Shown in pieces: positions 10,936 to 21,570 of a stretch of 64,000 nucleotides of DNA. The DNA comes from Lepus europaeus. Its lineage: Eukaryota; Chordata; Mammalia; Lagomorpha; Leporidae. Under the pieces are notes generated by a model, which was given only the letters and a program-made list of their open reading frames with translations, was not told the origin of the DNA and ran no database searches. The position numbers and the translations under genes were made by a program. Every line of letters starts with the position of its first letter. Position 1 is the first letter of the stretch. The stretch lies in assembly GCF_033115175.1 (NCBI RefSeq), contig NC_084837.1:91570499-91634498 (forward strand), written 5' to 3'.

Positions 10936-11974
10936 CTATGCAGTGGGTCATTTCCCCAGCCCTTGGAAGGAAACCCATTCAGGTCCAGGCCAAGGCGCTG
11001 TGAAGGGCTCTCTGCAGACTCCAGGGCCCCGGGACATGTGTGGTATGGTTAGGGCTCTGCTCCCCACATCACATCTGCACCCCCGGAACCCGGGGCACAG
11101 GAGCCCCTGGGGTGGGAGCCAAGGAGACGAGCCGTGGGGTTCCGGGGGATGCCGGATTCCTGGCTGACGCTCCTACCAGGTTTCCTGGAGCTGCTCACCT
11201 GGCAGGACTCCGTCATCCAGCCAGCTCCCTCCCTGAGATTCCCTTGAGCCCCGATTCTGCCCTGTGTGGCAGGCACACGTGACTCTGACCCTGGGCAAGC
11301 CCCAGCCTCCTGCTGGGGAAGACATCGTGTCCACAGTTTGCTGTCCGAATTGGAGCTGCTGCCCGGAAAGAGCCTGGCACAGCGCCTGACACAGAGTGGA
11401 CGCTTGGGGCATGGAGGGCGACAAGACCAGCAGCCTGGGTGCGCCAAAGAGAAGCAGCGCCTGCTCCCGCCTGTGTGTGGTGTGCACTGGGAAGAAGCAG
11501 GCACAGCACTGAATCCCACCAATTAGGAAAATTCCCCATAAAAATTTAATTCTTCAATAAAATAACAGTGCAAAATGAAATAGGTGAAGCATTTTTAAAC
11601 TGTAAGTTAATGATCTGTCCTTATAGCCATCATCATCATAATAATAGCTGCCAATTACGGGATACGCAAGGGAGTCGGGGCCAGGGGCAGGACACACGAG
11701 GCTGGCCCCGCACCCTCCGAGGCCGGGGTGCTCTTGGTGCTCCACGGGCCGGCAAGTCCAAGGCTTGCCCACACCTGACCAGACACTGCTGAATCCCCCA
11801 TCCTTCTCGGTGTCCAGACCTTTGCAAATACACTCGGAGAGAGAGATAAAGAAACCCAAGCCGGAACAAGGACCGTCTCTCGTTCAGTTCAGCTGTCACC
11901 AATCACAGCCTAGGTGGAAGTTAGTGCTCCTTCCCCCGCCCTCCGTTCCCTGATGCCACTTCTGCTTCCAGGCC
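10936..11974. other. Intergenic DNA, mostly single-copy
   Basis: GC-rich with a possible MIR 3' fragment near 11,365-11,410 and a repeat-free AT-rich block at 11,520-11,660. No gene recognised. Confidence 0.45.
11520..11660. promoter_or_regulatory. Candidate conserved noncoding element
   Basis: AT-rich block with AATTTAATTCTTCAATAAAA, TAAGTTAATGATC and a run of CATCATCATCATAATAATAG. It is repeat-poor and stands out from GC-rich flanks. Inference only. Confidence 0.25.
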
Positions 11975-12075
11975 AGTTCTGCTGTGTGTCCTGGGACGGT
12001 GACTCAGCCTCTCTGTGCCGCCGCTTCTTCATCTATAAATGAGGTTGATGATGATTGCAGCTACCTTTTTTGGAT
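11975..12075 (+). mobile_element. MIR SINE relic
   Basis: The order GTGTGTCCTGGGACGGTGAC, TCAGCCTCTCTGTGCC, then CATCTATAAATGAGG matches the MIR core. Plus orientation. Confidence 0.7.
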
Positions 12076-12126
12076 TTTTTTGGAAATTAAATTAATCCCC
12101 TATTATTAATCCCACAGTGCCCCTAC

Positions 12127-12215
12127 AGCTGTGCCAATGGATGGAAGACCTCTCCCTCTCCCTCCCTCCCCTCTGTCTCTACCTCTCTCTGTAACTCTTT
12201 AAAATAAATCTCAAA
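12127..12215 (+). mobile_element. C-repeat 3' fragment
   Basis: Only the 3' part is present: CCAATGGATGGAAGACCTC, a CT-rich stretch, TCTGTAACTC and an AAATAAATCT tail. The 5' part is missing. Confidence 0.75.
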
Positions 12216-12245
12216 ATTAGGAAAAAATTGGTTGTTCCCAACAAT

Positions 12246-12576
12246 ATATTTTTTAAACATTATTTACTTATTTGAAAGGCCGAGGTACAGAGAGATAAGG
12301 AGAGAGAGAGGCAGGAAAAGAGAGGTCTTCCATCTGTTGGTTCACTCCCCAAATGCCTGCGACAGCCAGGCCTGAGCCAGGCTGAAGCCAGGAACCAGGA
12401 GCTGCATCTGAGTCTCCCATGTAGGTGCAGGGGCCCAAGCACTTAGGCCATCTTCCTGCTGCTTTCCCAGGTGGATTAAAAGAGAGCAGGGCCGGAAGTG
12501 GAGCAGCCTGGTGCTCCTATGGGATTCTGGCACTGCAGGTGGAGGAATAGCCTTTCCACGCCATAGCGCTGGCGCC
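12246..12576 (-). mobile_element. C-repeat (CSINE), antisense
   Basis: Inverted tail TTATTTACTTATTTGAAAGG, then GAGAGAG tract, then TTCCATCTGTTGGTTCACTC and the inverted head ending CATAGCGCTGGCGCC. Confidence 0.92.
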
Positions 12577-15500
12577 AACACTGTGGTTTTTAAGGAAGAT
12601 AAAACCTGTTCCTCTCAAAGGACCATCAGCCCCTACCATCTTCCCAGACCTCAGCGCTCACTGCCCTGTGTCCAGCAGGTCCCCAGCTGCTGTGGGTCTC
12701 CTCTCTCCCAGACCTCGAGCAACGGCTCCCTCGTGGTTCCCGTGGTTCCCGGCGGATACATCACCCCTCTCTGGGATCCGCCCCTGGGCAGCCCCGCCTT
12801 TCAGCCAGACCTCACCCTGGGGCAGCAGGTGTGCCCCCTGCCCCTGCTCAGCTGCAGGCTCCTAAAGGTGGCCTCGTGCCTCGGCGCTGCAGACCCCCGT
12901 CATCTCACAGTGAGCACAGACACACAGCCCACGCTTGCCTGGGGTCTATGCCGCGGTGGGATTCACACTCTCACATCCAGTTGAGCTGGTTCTGTTTGAG
13001 TGTGAGCCGTCTCTGGGGCCTGATCTGCCAGTCTGAGCAAGCAGGTAGGCTTACTTGGGGACAGGGCAGGCCGGGGTAGCCAGGCCGGCGGCTGGAGGAG
13101 GGGCCGGGCAGGGGACAGTGGCTCTGCCTGGGGCCCTCGCTTTTCTGTCTTGCCTCTCCCCTCCCCCACCCCCCAGACTGCAATCTTCCAAAAACCTCTT
13201 ATCAAAAGTATTCTGGAGGTGATAAAAGTGTCACCAAAGATTTGCTCATTTTCTAAACTGTCATTAAAAAAAAAATTTATGGTCAGGGGAAATACGGGCG
13301 CTCGGGGAGGGAGGGTGGGCAGGGAGAGCAGGAGGATGATTTAACATCAGCCCCTCCATAAATTAAAGGCGCTCAGGGAAGAAAATTGCTGGAAGTGGTC
13401 GCTGTCGGCCGTTCCACCGGCCGGGATCAGACGCATCCTGCACTGCCTTTGCCCACTCTGCTCCCACCCATGCTCCACCCCTGCCCTCCCAGCCGATCGA
13501 CACAGGCAAACACCCCCTCCTGCAAGCCCACTCGGCCCTCTCTCCCTCCTCCGGGAGCCTTCTCCAAGCCCTGCCCTTGTTTGTTGCCCACATCGGTGTC
13601 TAATTCTTAGTCCTCAAGATGTCTCCACTATGGGGGAGAAGGGGCTGATCTCATTCTCCCAGAATCGGGAGATGCCAGCAGAGAAAGGCATTTAAGTCCT
13701 TGTTTTACACAAGGGGAGCCTGGCACTCCGAGGGGACGTGCATGGGGCCAAGGTCACACACGGGAGAGTCACCAAAACCCACCTCCACCACGGCCCACAG
13801 CCCGAGTCCAAACGTCCCTTTGTCCCCCGCTGGCTGTGGCACCTTGAGCAAGCCAATGAGCCTGACACACTCCAGGTGCCTGGGATGCTGTGGGTGCTGG
13901 TGCTGTAAGTGCTTTGCTCGGTGATATTTTATCATCGCCACTGTCACGGTCATTGCCACAGCTGGAGGGACGGTCCTTGCCCGAGCAGCCACAGCACTCC
14001 AAGCCCTGTGTAGTTTTGAGGGACTCCGAGGCAAACAAGCGCTGCCCAGCCCTGTGCTTTACAAACGTGGGGGTGCCTGGGGTTGCTCGCTGGCGGCCCA
14101 GCCCTGGCTCCTTCTGGGCAGGTGGCCGACTCGCACCTCCCCACGTACTGAAGGCTCAGGGGTCCTGTGTCTCGCTTTGCAGGCTTCTGGCCCTTGGGGA
14201 AAAGGCAAGAGGGCGTGCCCACGGGGTTGGTGACAGGGTGTGGAGAACTCAGCAGGTGCTGACCCACTGAGAAGAGGAAGTGAGAGGGCAGGTTGCAGGC
14301 TGCGCCCCAGGGATGAGGTTCTGGGGTTGAGCCTGACCAGCAAGGGGAAGAACTCGTTCCCCACCCCCACCCCAGCACAGGGGCTCAGGGACTTGCAGGA
14401 CTGAGTACTCCTCAGGCAAGCTCTGGGAGCTGCCTGTCTGAGCCGAGGCCCCATCCCCACCGGTCCAGGGGCAGAATCCAAGGAGCACTGCTCCAGACCC
14501 AGTGCACATGGTGGGGGCGGGGTGGAAGGTGGGAGGGGAGCACTTCACATCCAGGCCAAGAGGGGACCAGAGGGTTCCTGTGGCGGTGCCGCATGGCGCC
14601 AAAGACGCAAATTCTCCACCACCGAATGTGAAACCGCATTGTGAGCACAAGAAGCCTGGAGAAGTCACGGGAGGCTTCTTGGAGGAGGAAAGGTGCCCAG
14701 GTTGGGTTTTGCAGGCACAGTGCACACAGGTAAGGGAGGAAGGGAGACACGGGCAGCACCAGGGAGTAGAAGGAGGTGTTGGATAGGTGAGGGACTGGGG
14801 GCCATGGCAGGCCTGGCCAGAAGGCAGGAGGGGACTTTCTGGGGGGTAGGAACAGGACTCTGTGGGCCTCCAGGGCTGTGGGGGTGCACCTGGTCAGCAG
14901 CCTCTAAGCAGCAGCCTGGGCCATCCCAACAGGAACCGGAGGAGGGGACAGCTCAGGCCCAGGGCCACGGGGCCGCGGGTGCTGGCTCAGAGCGGAAGTG
15001 CAGCTCTGTGGCCAGCCTGGTCCCACCCTCCTTGGGCCAGCAGGTTTTCTCCGTCTCCAAGATGTGTGGGTTTCTCTCCCTCCCTCTGTGCAACTCTGCC
15101 TTGCTGTGTGCGTGCCTCTGTGGCATAGTCCTTGTCTGTGTGCGTCTCTCTCCCTCCCAGTGCCTCTGGCTGCCAGCCCCCACCCCACCCCACCCCTGCC
15201 CTGCTCCGTGTGCCCCTCTGGCGGTCCCAGGGCCCCTCCCTGTCACAGCTTGGGCTGACAGCCTGCGGGGGTGCGGCTCCTATGACTTTAATCTGGGGGT
15301 GATCTGACTTGGGTTTCTTTGACCTCTTCTGCCTTTGATCTTTGTCTCTCTTTGAACCCGGTGTTGGTAGAAGCCTATTGACTTCAGATGTCGCAGGCTC
15401 CCAGGCGGTGCAGGCGAACACCGGGCCAGGTCTGGCGGGGCTACGCCCAGAAACCTCGGGGCAAAGACCCTTCAAGCCCGTGGAGCTCCAGGCTGCACAC

Positions 15501-15725
15501 CTGCACCGGGCTGGCCTGCACCAGGCTGGGCGAGAGGCTGTGCACACGCCCCACCCCCACCCCCTTCCACCGAAAGCCATGGGCCCCTGTGCGCTTAGGG
15601 AGCAGACCCTCTAGAGGTCTTGCCCCAGCCCTGTCATTGCAGCCCAGGTGACGTTACGTAAGTTCCAGCTGACGTAAAGTTTCCATCTATGTATAAAATG
15701 CCCAGTGATGACTTAATACAACAGG
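12577..15725. other. Intergenic DNA with MIR relics
   Basis: Single-copy GC-rich sequence with MIR-like segments near 13,660-13,760 (minus) and 13,810-13,930 (plus) and an AT-rich block at 13,175-13,345. Open frames of up to 204 codons overlap on both strands without recognisable domains. Confidence 0.45.
13175..13345. promoter_or_regulatory. Candidate conserved noncoding element with GATA cores
   Basis: Repeat-free block with CTTATCAAAAG, GGTGATAAAAGTGTCACC, ACCAAAGATTTG and ACTGTCATTAAAA, then a second AT-rich patch, CCATAAATTAAAGG. Two GATA or TTATC cores sit about 25 bp apart. Inference from motif clustering. Confidence 0.35.
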
Positions 15726-15812
15726 TGCCTTCAAAAATCTCATGGGAAATGCCCATTATGAAAAAACTGTGCGTAGATTTCAAATGTTTGCACCAAAATA
15801 AATTTATCTTTT
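15722..15812. mobile_element. Mariner-like MITE, left part (split by a C-repeat)
   Basis: Contains CTTCAAAAATCTCATGGGAA, CATTATGAAAAAACTGTGCG, TTTGCACCAAAATAAATTTA. The missing other end resumes after the inserted C-repeat at 16,091-16,130. Confidence 0.6.
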
Positions 15813-16090
15813 GGAGTCAGCCTCTGGTTAAGCTGCTGCCTGTGATGCCGGCATCCTGGACCAGAGCACCGGTTTGAGTCCCGGTTGCTCCATTTCTGAT
15901 CCAGCTCCCTGCTAATGCACCTGGGAAAGCAGCAGACGATGGCCCATGAGCTTGGGCCCCTGCACCCACGTAATACCTGGAAGAAGCTCCTGGCTCCAGC
16001 TGTTAAGGGCATTTGGGGAGTGAACCAGCAGATGGAAGACCTCTCTCTCTCTCTCTCTCTCTGTCACTCTGCCTTTCAAATAAACAAATC
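15813..16090 (+). mobile_element. C-repeat (CSINE) inserted in a MITE
   Basis: Head GTCAGCCTCTGGTTAAGCTG, box B GGTTTGAGTCC, body CCTGGGAAAGCAGCAGACGA, a CT run and an AAATAAACAAAT tail. The flanks are the two halves of one mariner-like MITE. Confidence 0.92.
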
Positions 16091-16130
16091 TAATGTTTTA
16101 ATTCCATTTTTCCATAAACTTTTTGAGTAC
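16091..16130. mobile_element. Mariner-like MITE, right end
   Basis: TTTTAATTCCATTTTTCCAT, AAACTTTTTGAGTAC is the reverse complement of the TTCAAAAAG..ATGGAAAA terminus of the family and continues the element broken at 15,812. Confidence 0.55.
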
Positions 16131-18154
16131 TCTAGCATAGCAAGTGCTCCGAAACATTCCATTTTCTCCAGCTTCCTCTCCCTCTCTGCAGAGTTTCACT
16201 TAAGTGCGGGCTCCGTGGTAAAGGGACATGTGGTGGCAATGCCAGGGCCTGGCCTGTTGTCCCCATCGAACAGCTGAGTGCAGTCATGCGTTGACACGGC
16301 CCTGCCACACCCCTGTCCTGTGCACGCGGAGCAGCCCCAGGGCTCCCCAGGCCCGCCAAGCTCTGTCATTCACTGAGACATCAGGCCAGGGCAGCCACCA
16401 CAGTGACAAGTGACAGGACACCAGCAGTGACACAATCCCAAGTCCTTCCCACAGCAGAGACTGTTCCCCCTGCAGAGAGGGGACAGTCACGAACACAGCC
16501 CAGACCACTCCCCACGGCCAAGGGCGAGGGCGTCAGGGCCAGCACTGACCAGCACAGCCTTCGGTGCCTGGGACTCTGCAGGTGGGGGCCAGGGCCTGGG
16601 AGTCTGCATTTGAACAGTCTGAGATACGGCTGGGTGGCAGTGATCCTTGCTTGGTTCTCACCCCGAAGCGGCAGGAGAGGTTTGGCTGGCCGTGACGCAA
16701 GCCTGCTCCTTGCTGGGCAGTGAGAGTCAAGGGCAAATCAGACAAGCTGGACGGGGTACAGCTGGGCCTGGAAGTGTGGGTTGCCTCCTGTAACTCATTC
16801 CACGGGGTCTTTGCTGGGTATGGAAATGACCTAGGGGTCTGCACACCTGGATTCACCTGGGGGGCTTTAAAAGCTGCTGCTGATGCCTGGAGCCAGGCCA
16901 CAGATATGTGTGGCCGGGGTGCATGGGAGCTTGAAAAGTTCCAGAGGATTCTAGCAGTGCAGCCATATTTGCACCCTGAGGTCGGAGCCTGTGTGTGCCG
17001 TAGCGCAGATGCAGCACAAGCAGGGGCGTCCGTGTGAGTGTGGGTCTGAGTATGCGCGGGGCGTGTCTGCACATGTGTGCCTGTGTGCGTGTGAGAGAGA
17101 GACCAGGAGGGCGGCCTGGGGGGGTGCGGCAAGGGCGCCCTGGGGATGAGGCCCCTCCGCTCACAGCTTGGATCCGGAGGGAGACACGACATGGCCAAGG
17201 CAGGACCTCCAGCCTCCGTCCCATGCGGCTTGGCCAGCCGTTCTGAGAGCCGTGGGCTCCTCAGGCTGCTCCCAACCAGTGAGCCCTGCTTCCTGCTGCC
17301 CAGGCCCAGGGAGAGCACCTTGCTCACCAGAGCTTCCTCCCCTCCAGGCGTTTCATGTGTATGGGACACGCCAGCAGGAGGAGCCCAGCCCAGCTCTCAT
17401 CCCCTGAGAACAAACCTTCCTTCCTTCTAAAGTGACCCTTGGGCTTACCCCCATGGCTCCCTGGAGAGCTGGTGTTGGTCTCAGTCCTGCCTCTTACCAG
17501 CTCTGTGGTCCTGGGCTCAGATAAGCCTCAGTTTACTCATCCGGCAAACGGGCATGCCCCCTCCCCCAGCCTCCTACACAGACTAGCTGGAGGCCCAGGC
17601 CGCAGGGGTGCAGGTGAATAGATTCAGAGCAAATCAAGCAGTCTGTGCACCTGCAAGAGACGGCCCAAACCACCACAGTCTCGAAACCTCTTCCTTGCTT
17701 ACCCGCTAAGCCCCATCACCCCCAACTTCTGGGCTAAAGATATTCAAAAGACTGCTGACTTCAACCCAGGTGTCTGCTGGGAGGGGAGGCAGGGTGGTGA
17801 CACACACAGTCCCTCCTTATGCTGTCCCCACACACCAGTGGGGCCTGTAGCCTGCTCTGCAGCAGTGGGTAGCCCCAGCCCCGAGGGAAGACCTCGGGAA
17901 GCAAGGGGAACGGAGGAGGCAGCCGGCCACCCGAGGCTTTCTGGGCAGCAGGTACAGGGAGAGCTGGCTTCAGTGCCCTGGGCACCTGGGAGTGGCCCGT
18001 GGGGAAAGAGGCCATGGCCTGCCCTGGAGCCTGGTGGATGGAAGACTCATGCAACTGTGTGGCACCTTCCTTAACATCTCCGGACATGGTGGTATCGGTA
18101 TTCAGTGCAGATACAAACCATTCCCCTTTGGGGTCCTTTACATAAAAGCAGGTG
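16131..18154. other. Intergenic DNA with MER5-like and MIR relics
   Basis: GGCCTGGGAGTCTGCATTTG at 16,590-16,610 and GGATTCACCTGGGGGGCTTT at 16,850-16,870 resemble the two ends of MER5-type hAT elements. A MIR relic (plus) lies near 17,480-17,560 with CCTCAGTTTACTCATCCGGC. No gene recognised. Confidence 0.45.
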
Positions 18155-18470
18155 AGGGGCCAGCACTGTGGTGTAGCAGATAAAGCCCACAGTGCCGGCA
18201 TCCTGTATGGGCACTGGTTGGAGTCCTGGCTGCTCCATTTCTGATCCAGCTCTCTGCTGTGCCCTGGGAAAGCAGTGGAAGATGGCCCAGGTCCTTGGGC
18301 CCTTGCACCTGTGTGGGAGACCCAGAAAAAGCTCCTGGCTTTAGATGGGCGCAGCTCTGGATGTTGTGGCCATCTGGGGAGTGAAACAGTGGATGGAAGA
18401 CCTCGTCTCCCCAGCCTCTGCCTCTCTGTAACTCCACCTTTCAAAAAAATACATAAATCTTTAAAAAATC
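18155..18470 (+). mobile_element. C-repeat (CSINE)
   Basis: Head GGGCCAGCACTGTGGTGTAG, body with CTGTGCCCTGGGAAAGCAGT and an ATACATAAATCTTTAAAAA tail. Plus orientation. Confidence 0.93.
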
Positions 18471-19318
18471 AGGTGAACTATGATCATTATTTACAATGTT
18501 GTGGTGTTCTGTGTGTGTGTGTGTTTCCCCATGTGCAAGCAGCCAACTCACCCAGGACAGTGGAGGGCTCATGGAGCACAAGACAGGTGGCCTGGGTTCC
18601 AGTGTGCCTTTGCATGGGCACAGGACCGTGCACAAGTCCCCTGGCCACTCAGGGCCTCGTCCAGAGAATGAGGACACTGGCGGGGAGCAGCACTGCTGAG
18701 CCTGGAGTTTGCTGTGACGACGGGACCCAGCAGGATGCCGACAGCAATGCCTCCCCTTTGCCCACGTGCTGGGCGGGGCGCAGGCCCTGTGGAGGGCTCA
18801 GCAGGCGCTCTCTCAGGGGATGCCTCCCCTCCACTGCCCTCTGACACCTGCAATTATACCCTCCTCTATGGATCAGAAAACCAAGAAGTTAAGCCACGTG
18901 GTCAAAGGCCACACAGCTTGAATCTAAGTGACCACGACTGTAGCGTGTGCAGAACCTGACCCAGGCCGGAAGAACCTTAAAGCAACCTGCTGATGGCTGA
19001 GCAGCCAGGGAGCCCAGCCCCCAAAACTGTGCTACCAGTCCCATCCCCCTTCACCCGGCCCTGCACCCTAACTTTCCGATGATTCCCTGCATCGGGCAGG
19101 TCTTCCAGCCATGTGGCATCCACAGAGCAAGTATTGCTCTAGGACCTGGAGAGGCCAAGCAGCCTGCCCAGGACCACAGGGTAGGCCCAAGGCCGAGATC
19201 CAGCCCCCTTTTCGCAGCCTCTTTGCTAAACAGTCCTGTGCATGGGTTCTCGGCAGACTAGGGACCAGGATGCTGGCTGGCTGGGGGCTGATGGCCTTCC
19301 AGAAGCTTCTCTGTATTT
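18471..19318. other. Intergenic DNA with a short (GT)n and MIR relics
   Basis: A GT run lies at about 18,509-18,524. MIR-like segments lie near 18,590-18,680 (plus), 18,845-18,930 (minus) and 19,105-19,210 (minus). No gene recognised. Confidence 0.45.
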
Positions 19319-19352
19319 CTAAAGATTTATTTATTTTTATTTGAAAGGCAGA

Positions 19353-19391
<39 letters not shown>

Positions 19392-19640
19392 TCCATCAGC
19401 TAGTTCACTCCCCAATTGGTTACAATGGCCAGGGCTGGGCCAGGCCAAAGCCAGGAGCCTGTAGCTTGTTCTGGGTCTCCCATGTGGGTGCAGGGGCCCA
19501 AGCACTTGGGCCATCCTCCACTGCTTTCCCAGGCCATAGCAGGGTCGGAAGAGGAACAGCTGGGTCTTGAGCTAGCGCCCATATGGGATGAAGGCGTTGC
19601 AAGCAGGAGCTTCACCCGCTGTGCCATGATGCCGGCCCCT
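19319..19640 (-). mobile_element. C-repeat (CSINE), antisense, with (GA)n tract
   Basis: Inverted tail TAAAGATTTATTTATTTTTA, a long (GA)n run at 19,358-19,388, then CCTCCATCAGCTAGTTCACT and the inverted head ending CATGATGCCGGCCCC. Confidence 0.93.
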
Positions 19641-21234
19641 TCTCCGCATCTCAAAGCGTCCGGTGGAACCCCTGCTGCCTTGCGGCCTAGGTTCTGATGA
19701 GACGGGGACAAGGGTTCCTCCACCTGTCCTCTAGACCTAGCGGGAGTGAGACTTTGCCGCCAGCCGTCCTGGCTGGCACCTGCTGCTGGCTGCTTACTCA
19801 GGGCTCACGCAGGTTTTGTTCAAGTGTCAAGATGTTCAGCCCAAGTGATGAGATGCGGTTGTCCCAGATCAGTCCCAGTCATCCTGTTCCTCATTGCCAG
19901 AAATCACACTGGGCGCAGCCAAATGACCCAGTGCTGGTGCCAACCAACAAGAGGACAAGGAAGTCAGCTGGGAACCTCTGGGATAAAGATCACGAGAATA
20001 AGGACTACAGGGGCAAGGGACCCTTGGTCTCCCCGACCTCAACTCCATTTTCCTACTTAGAATGTTCTGGAACCATGGCAACCTCTTTGTGATCATGAGG
20101 CAATAGCTATGGAGCACAGCCCAGCAGGAGACAATGTTCCGACACCCTTGGACCACATGCCTAGTCGGAGGATCACGTGGGTGTGATCTGGTTGTGCCAG
20201 ATCTGTCTGGGGTTGTGTTGCTTGCAGCCAGAGCCTCCTTAGGCAATAATAACAGAGAGGGCTACTTTATGGAGCAGAGGCTCTGAGTTCTGTCTGACAT
20301 ACAAGGAAGCTAAGGTTGAGAGAGGACATTGAACTTGTCCACCGTAGCTACTCGCCCTCAGCAGTAGCGGAAGCAGGACTCAGGCCTGGCTCCTCCTGAC
20401 TCCCACCACAGTGTTCGGTGGGCAGCCGTGCTGAAATGCACCCTACTGAACAGCAGGTGCACTGGGGAGCTGACAATGAATAGAGATGAGGGGACTGGAT
20501 CCATGTGGGATAGAATGGGTCCTCCCCTTTAAAGCAGGTATTGTCCTTAGGGATCCAAGAGGACCACCTGGGAGCAGCAGTGAACATCAGAAAGAACATC
20601 TCCATCTGCTCAAGGCAGTGCAAGTGCCCTTTCTTCCAGGAAGCCTGTCCCGACTGTTCCAAGCAGAACTGAGCTCTCAGATCATATGTTTGCATGCTTT
20701 TTTTTTTTTTTATCAGAAGCAGGTTTTTAAAGCTAATGTCGTGTCCCTCCCCCAAGCGAGTGTGAGCTCCCAGAAGGCAAACTGTGTCTTAGACCCATTG
20801 TGGCTCTGAGCAGCAGCGAGGGAAGCAGGAAACGCTTGCTGGTTGAACCTGACATTCAGTGGGAGCCACACGTTCTCCCAGGACAGCTCCCTAGGCTTGG
20901 TTTACCCCCCCCCCATTGCATGCACACACGAACACACAACACATGTGCACACACACACACACACAAAGCTCAACACAATCCTTGCCCACCAAAAGGAGCT
21001 TCTTTCACTGAAATTTAAGGTGCTTGCTAAAGGGAACACACACAGAACCCTAGACATCAGTCAGCACGAAGCAGCCCTAGGGACTTGATCTTGGTTGACA
21101 TGTGGGCAAAGCTGGAGACTGGGCAGGGTGGGGGGCTCCCTGGGAGGGGCCCCAGACACGGAGCCCCAGCTTCAGGGACCAGGAGGAATGTTCCAGAAAC
21201 TAGCCACGCCCCTTCCTCCCCGCTCTGCTCCTCC
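19641..21234. other. Intergenic DNA, old repeat-like segment, MIR and (CA)n
   Basis: 19,690-20,240 reads like an old unassigned retroelement (GTTCTGGAACCATGGCAACC, ACATGCC); family unknown. A MIR relic (minus) lies near 20,240-20,400. 20,585-20,700 resembles an L2 piece. A T-run lies near 20,699-20,712 and a CA array at 20,923-20,965. No gene recognised. Confidence 0.4.
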
Positions 21235-21570
21235 CCAGAGCATAATGGCTTGGTTTATGGAGCTTGGGGCTTAAGGTTCGGGGCGGGAGGCTCAGAACCA
21301 GCAGCTCCCCTCCTTTGGTATTTTCCTCGCATTTAATTTGGCAGCCCTGGTACTTTCGATTTCACAATGATTAGTTAGAGCTTCCACAAGAGCTGTTTTT
21401 CTTCCCGCCCGCCTGTCTCTCCCAAGGGGACTGGGTGTTGTTTTGACTTTTATGTGCTACAATAAAAACTTTCATTGTAGCAAAATGTTTGCTCGTCAAA
21501 ATTAGCTTGGTTAATTCCAAAGAATTGTTTCATCCTGGCTCCATAGGCACCAGGGATCTTTGCTACAACA
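21235..21570. promoter_or_regulatory. Candidate conserved noncoding element with SOX-like palindrome
   Basis: A repeat-free 330-bp block that becomes strongly AT-rich. Motifs include TTGGTTTATGGAGC, GCATTTAATTTGGC, CAATGATTAGTTAG, AAAATTAGCTTGGTTAATTC and AAAGAATTGTTTC. It contains the perfect inverted repeat at 21,455-21,482. Density of ATTA, ATTG and ACAAT cores is the strongest in the intergenic part of the window. Enhancer function is inferred. Confidence 0.45.
21455..21482. repeat. Perfect inverted repeat, 9-bp arms, 10-nt spacer
   Basis: TGCTACAAT at 21,455-21,463 is the exact reverse complement of ATTGTAGCA at 21,474-21,482. The inner halves are ACAAT and ATTGT, the SOX-type core, facing each other. 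Confidence 0.9.

Noticed and set aside
14249-15580. Long minus-strand frames of 158-197 codons
   Set aside because: No recognisable protein family, and MIR-like and low-complexity segments lie within or next to them.
16533-17369. 278-codon minus-strand frame, the longest in the window
   Set aside because: It spans MER5-like relics and a short CA/TG patch, has no domain and overlaps other frames; judged chance.
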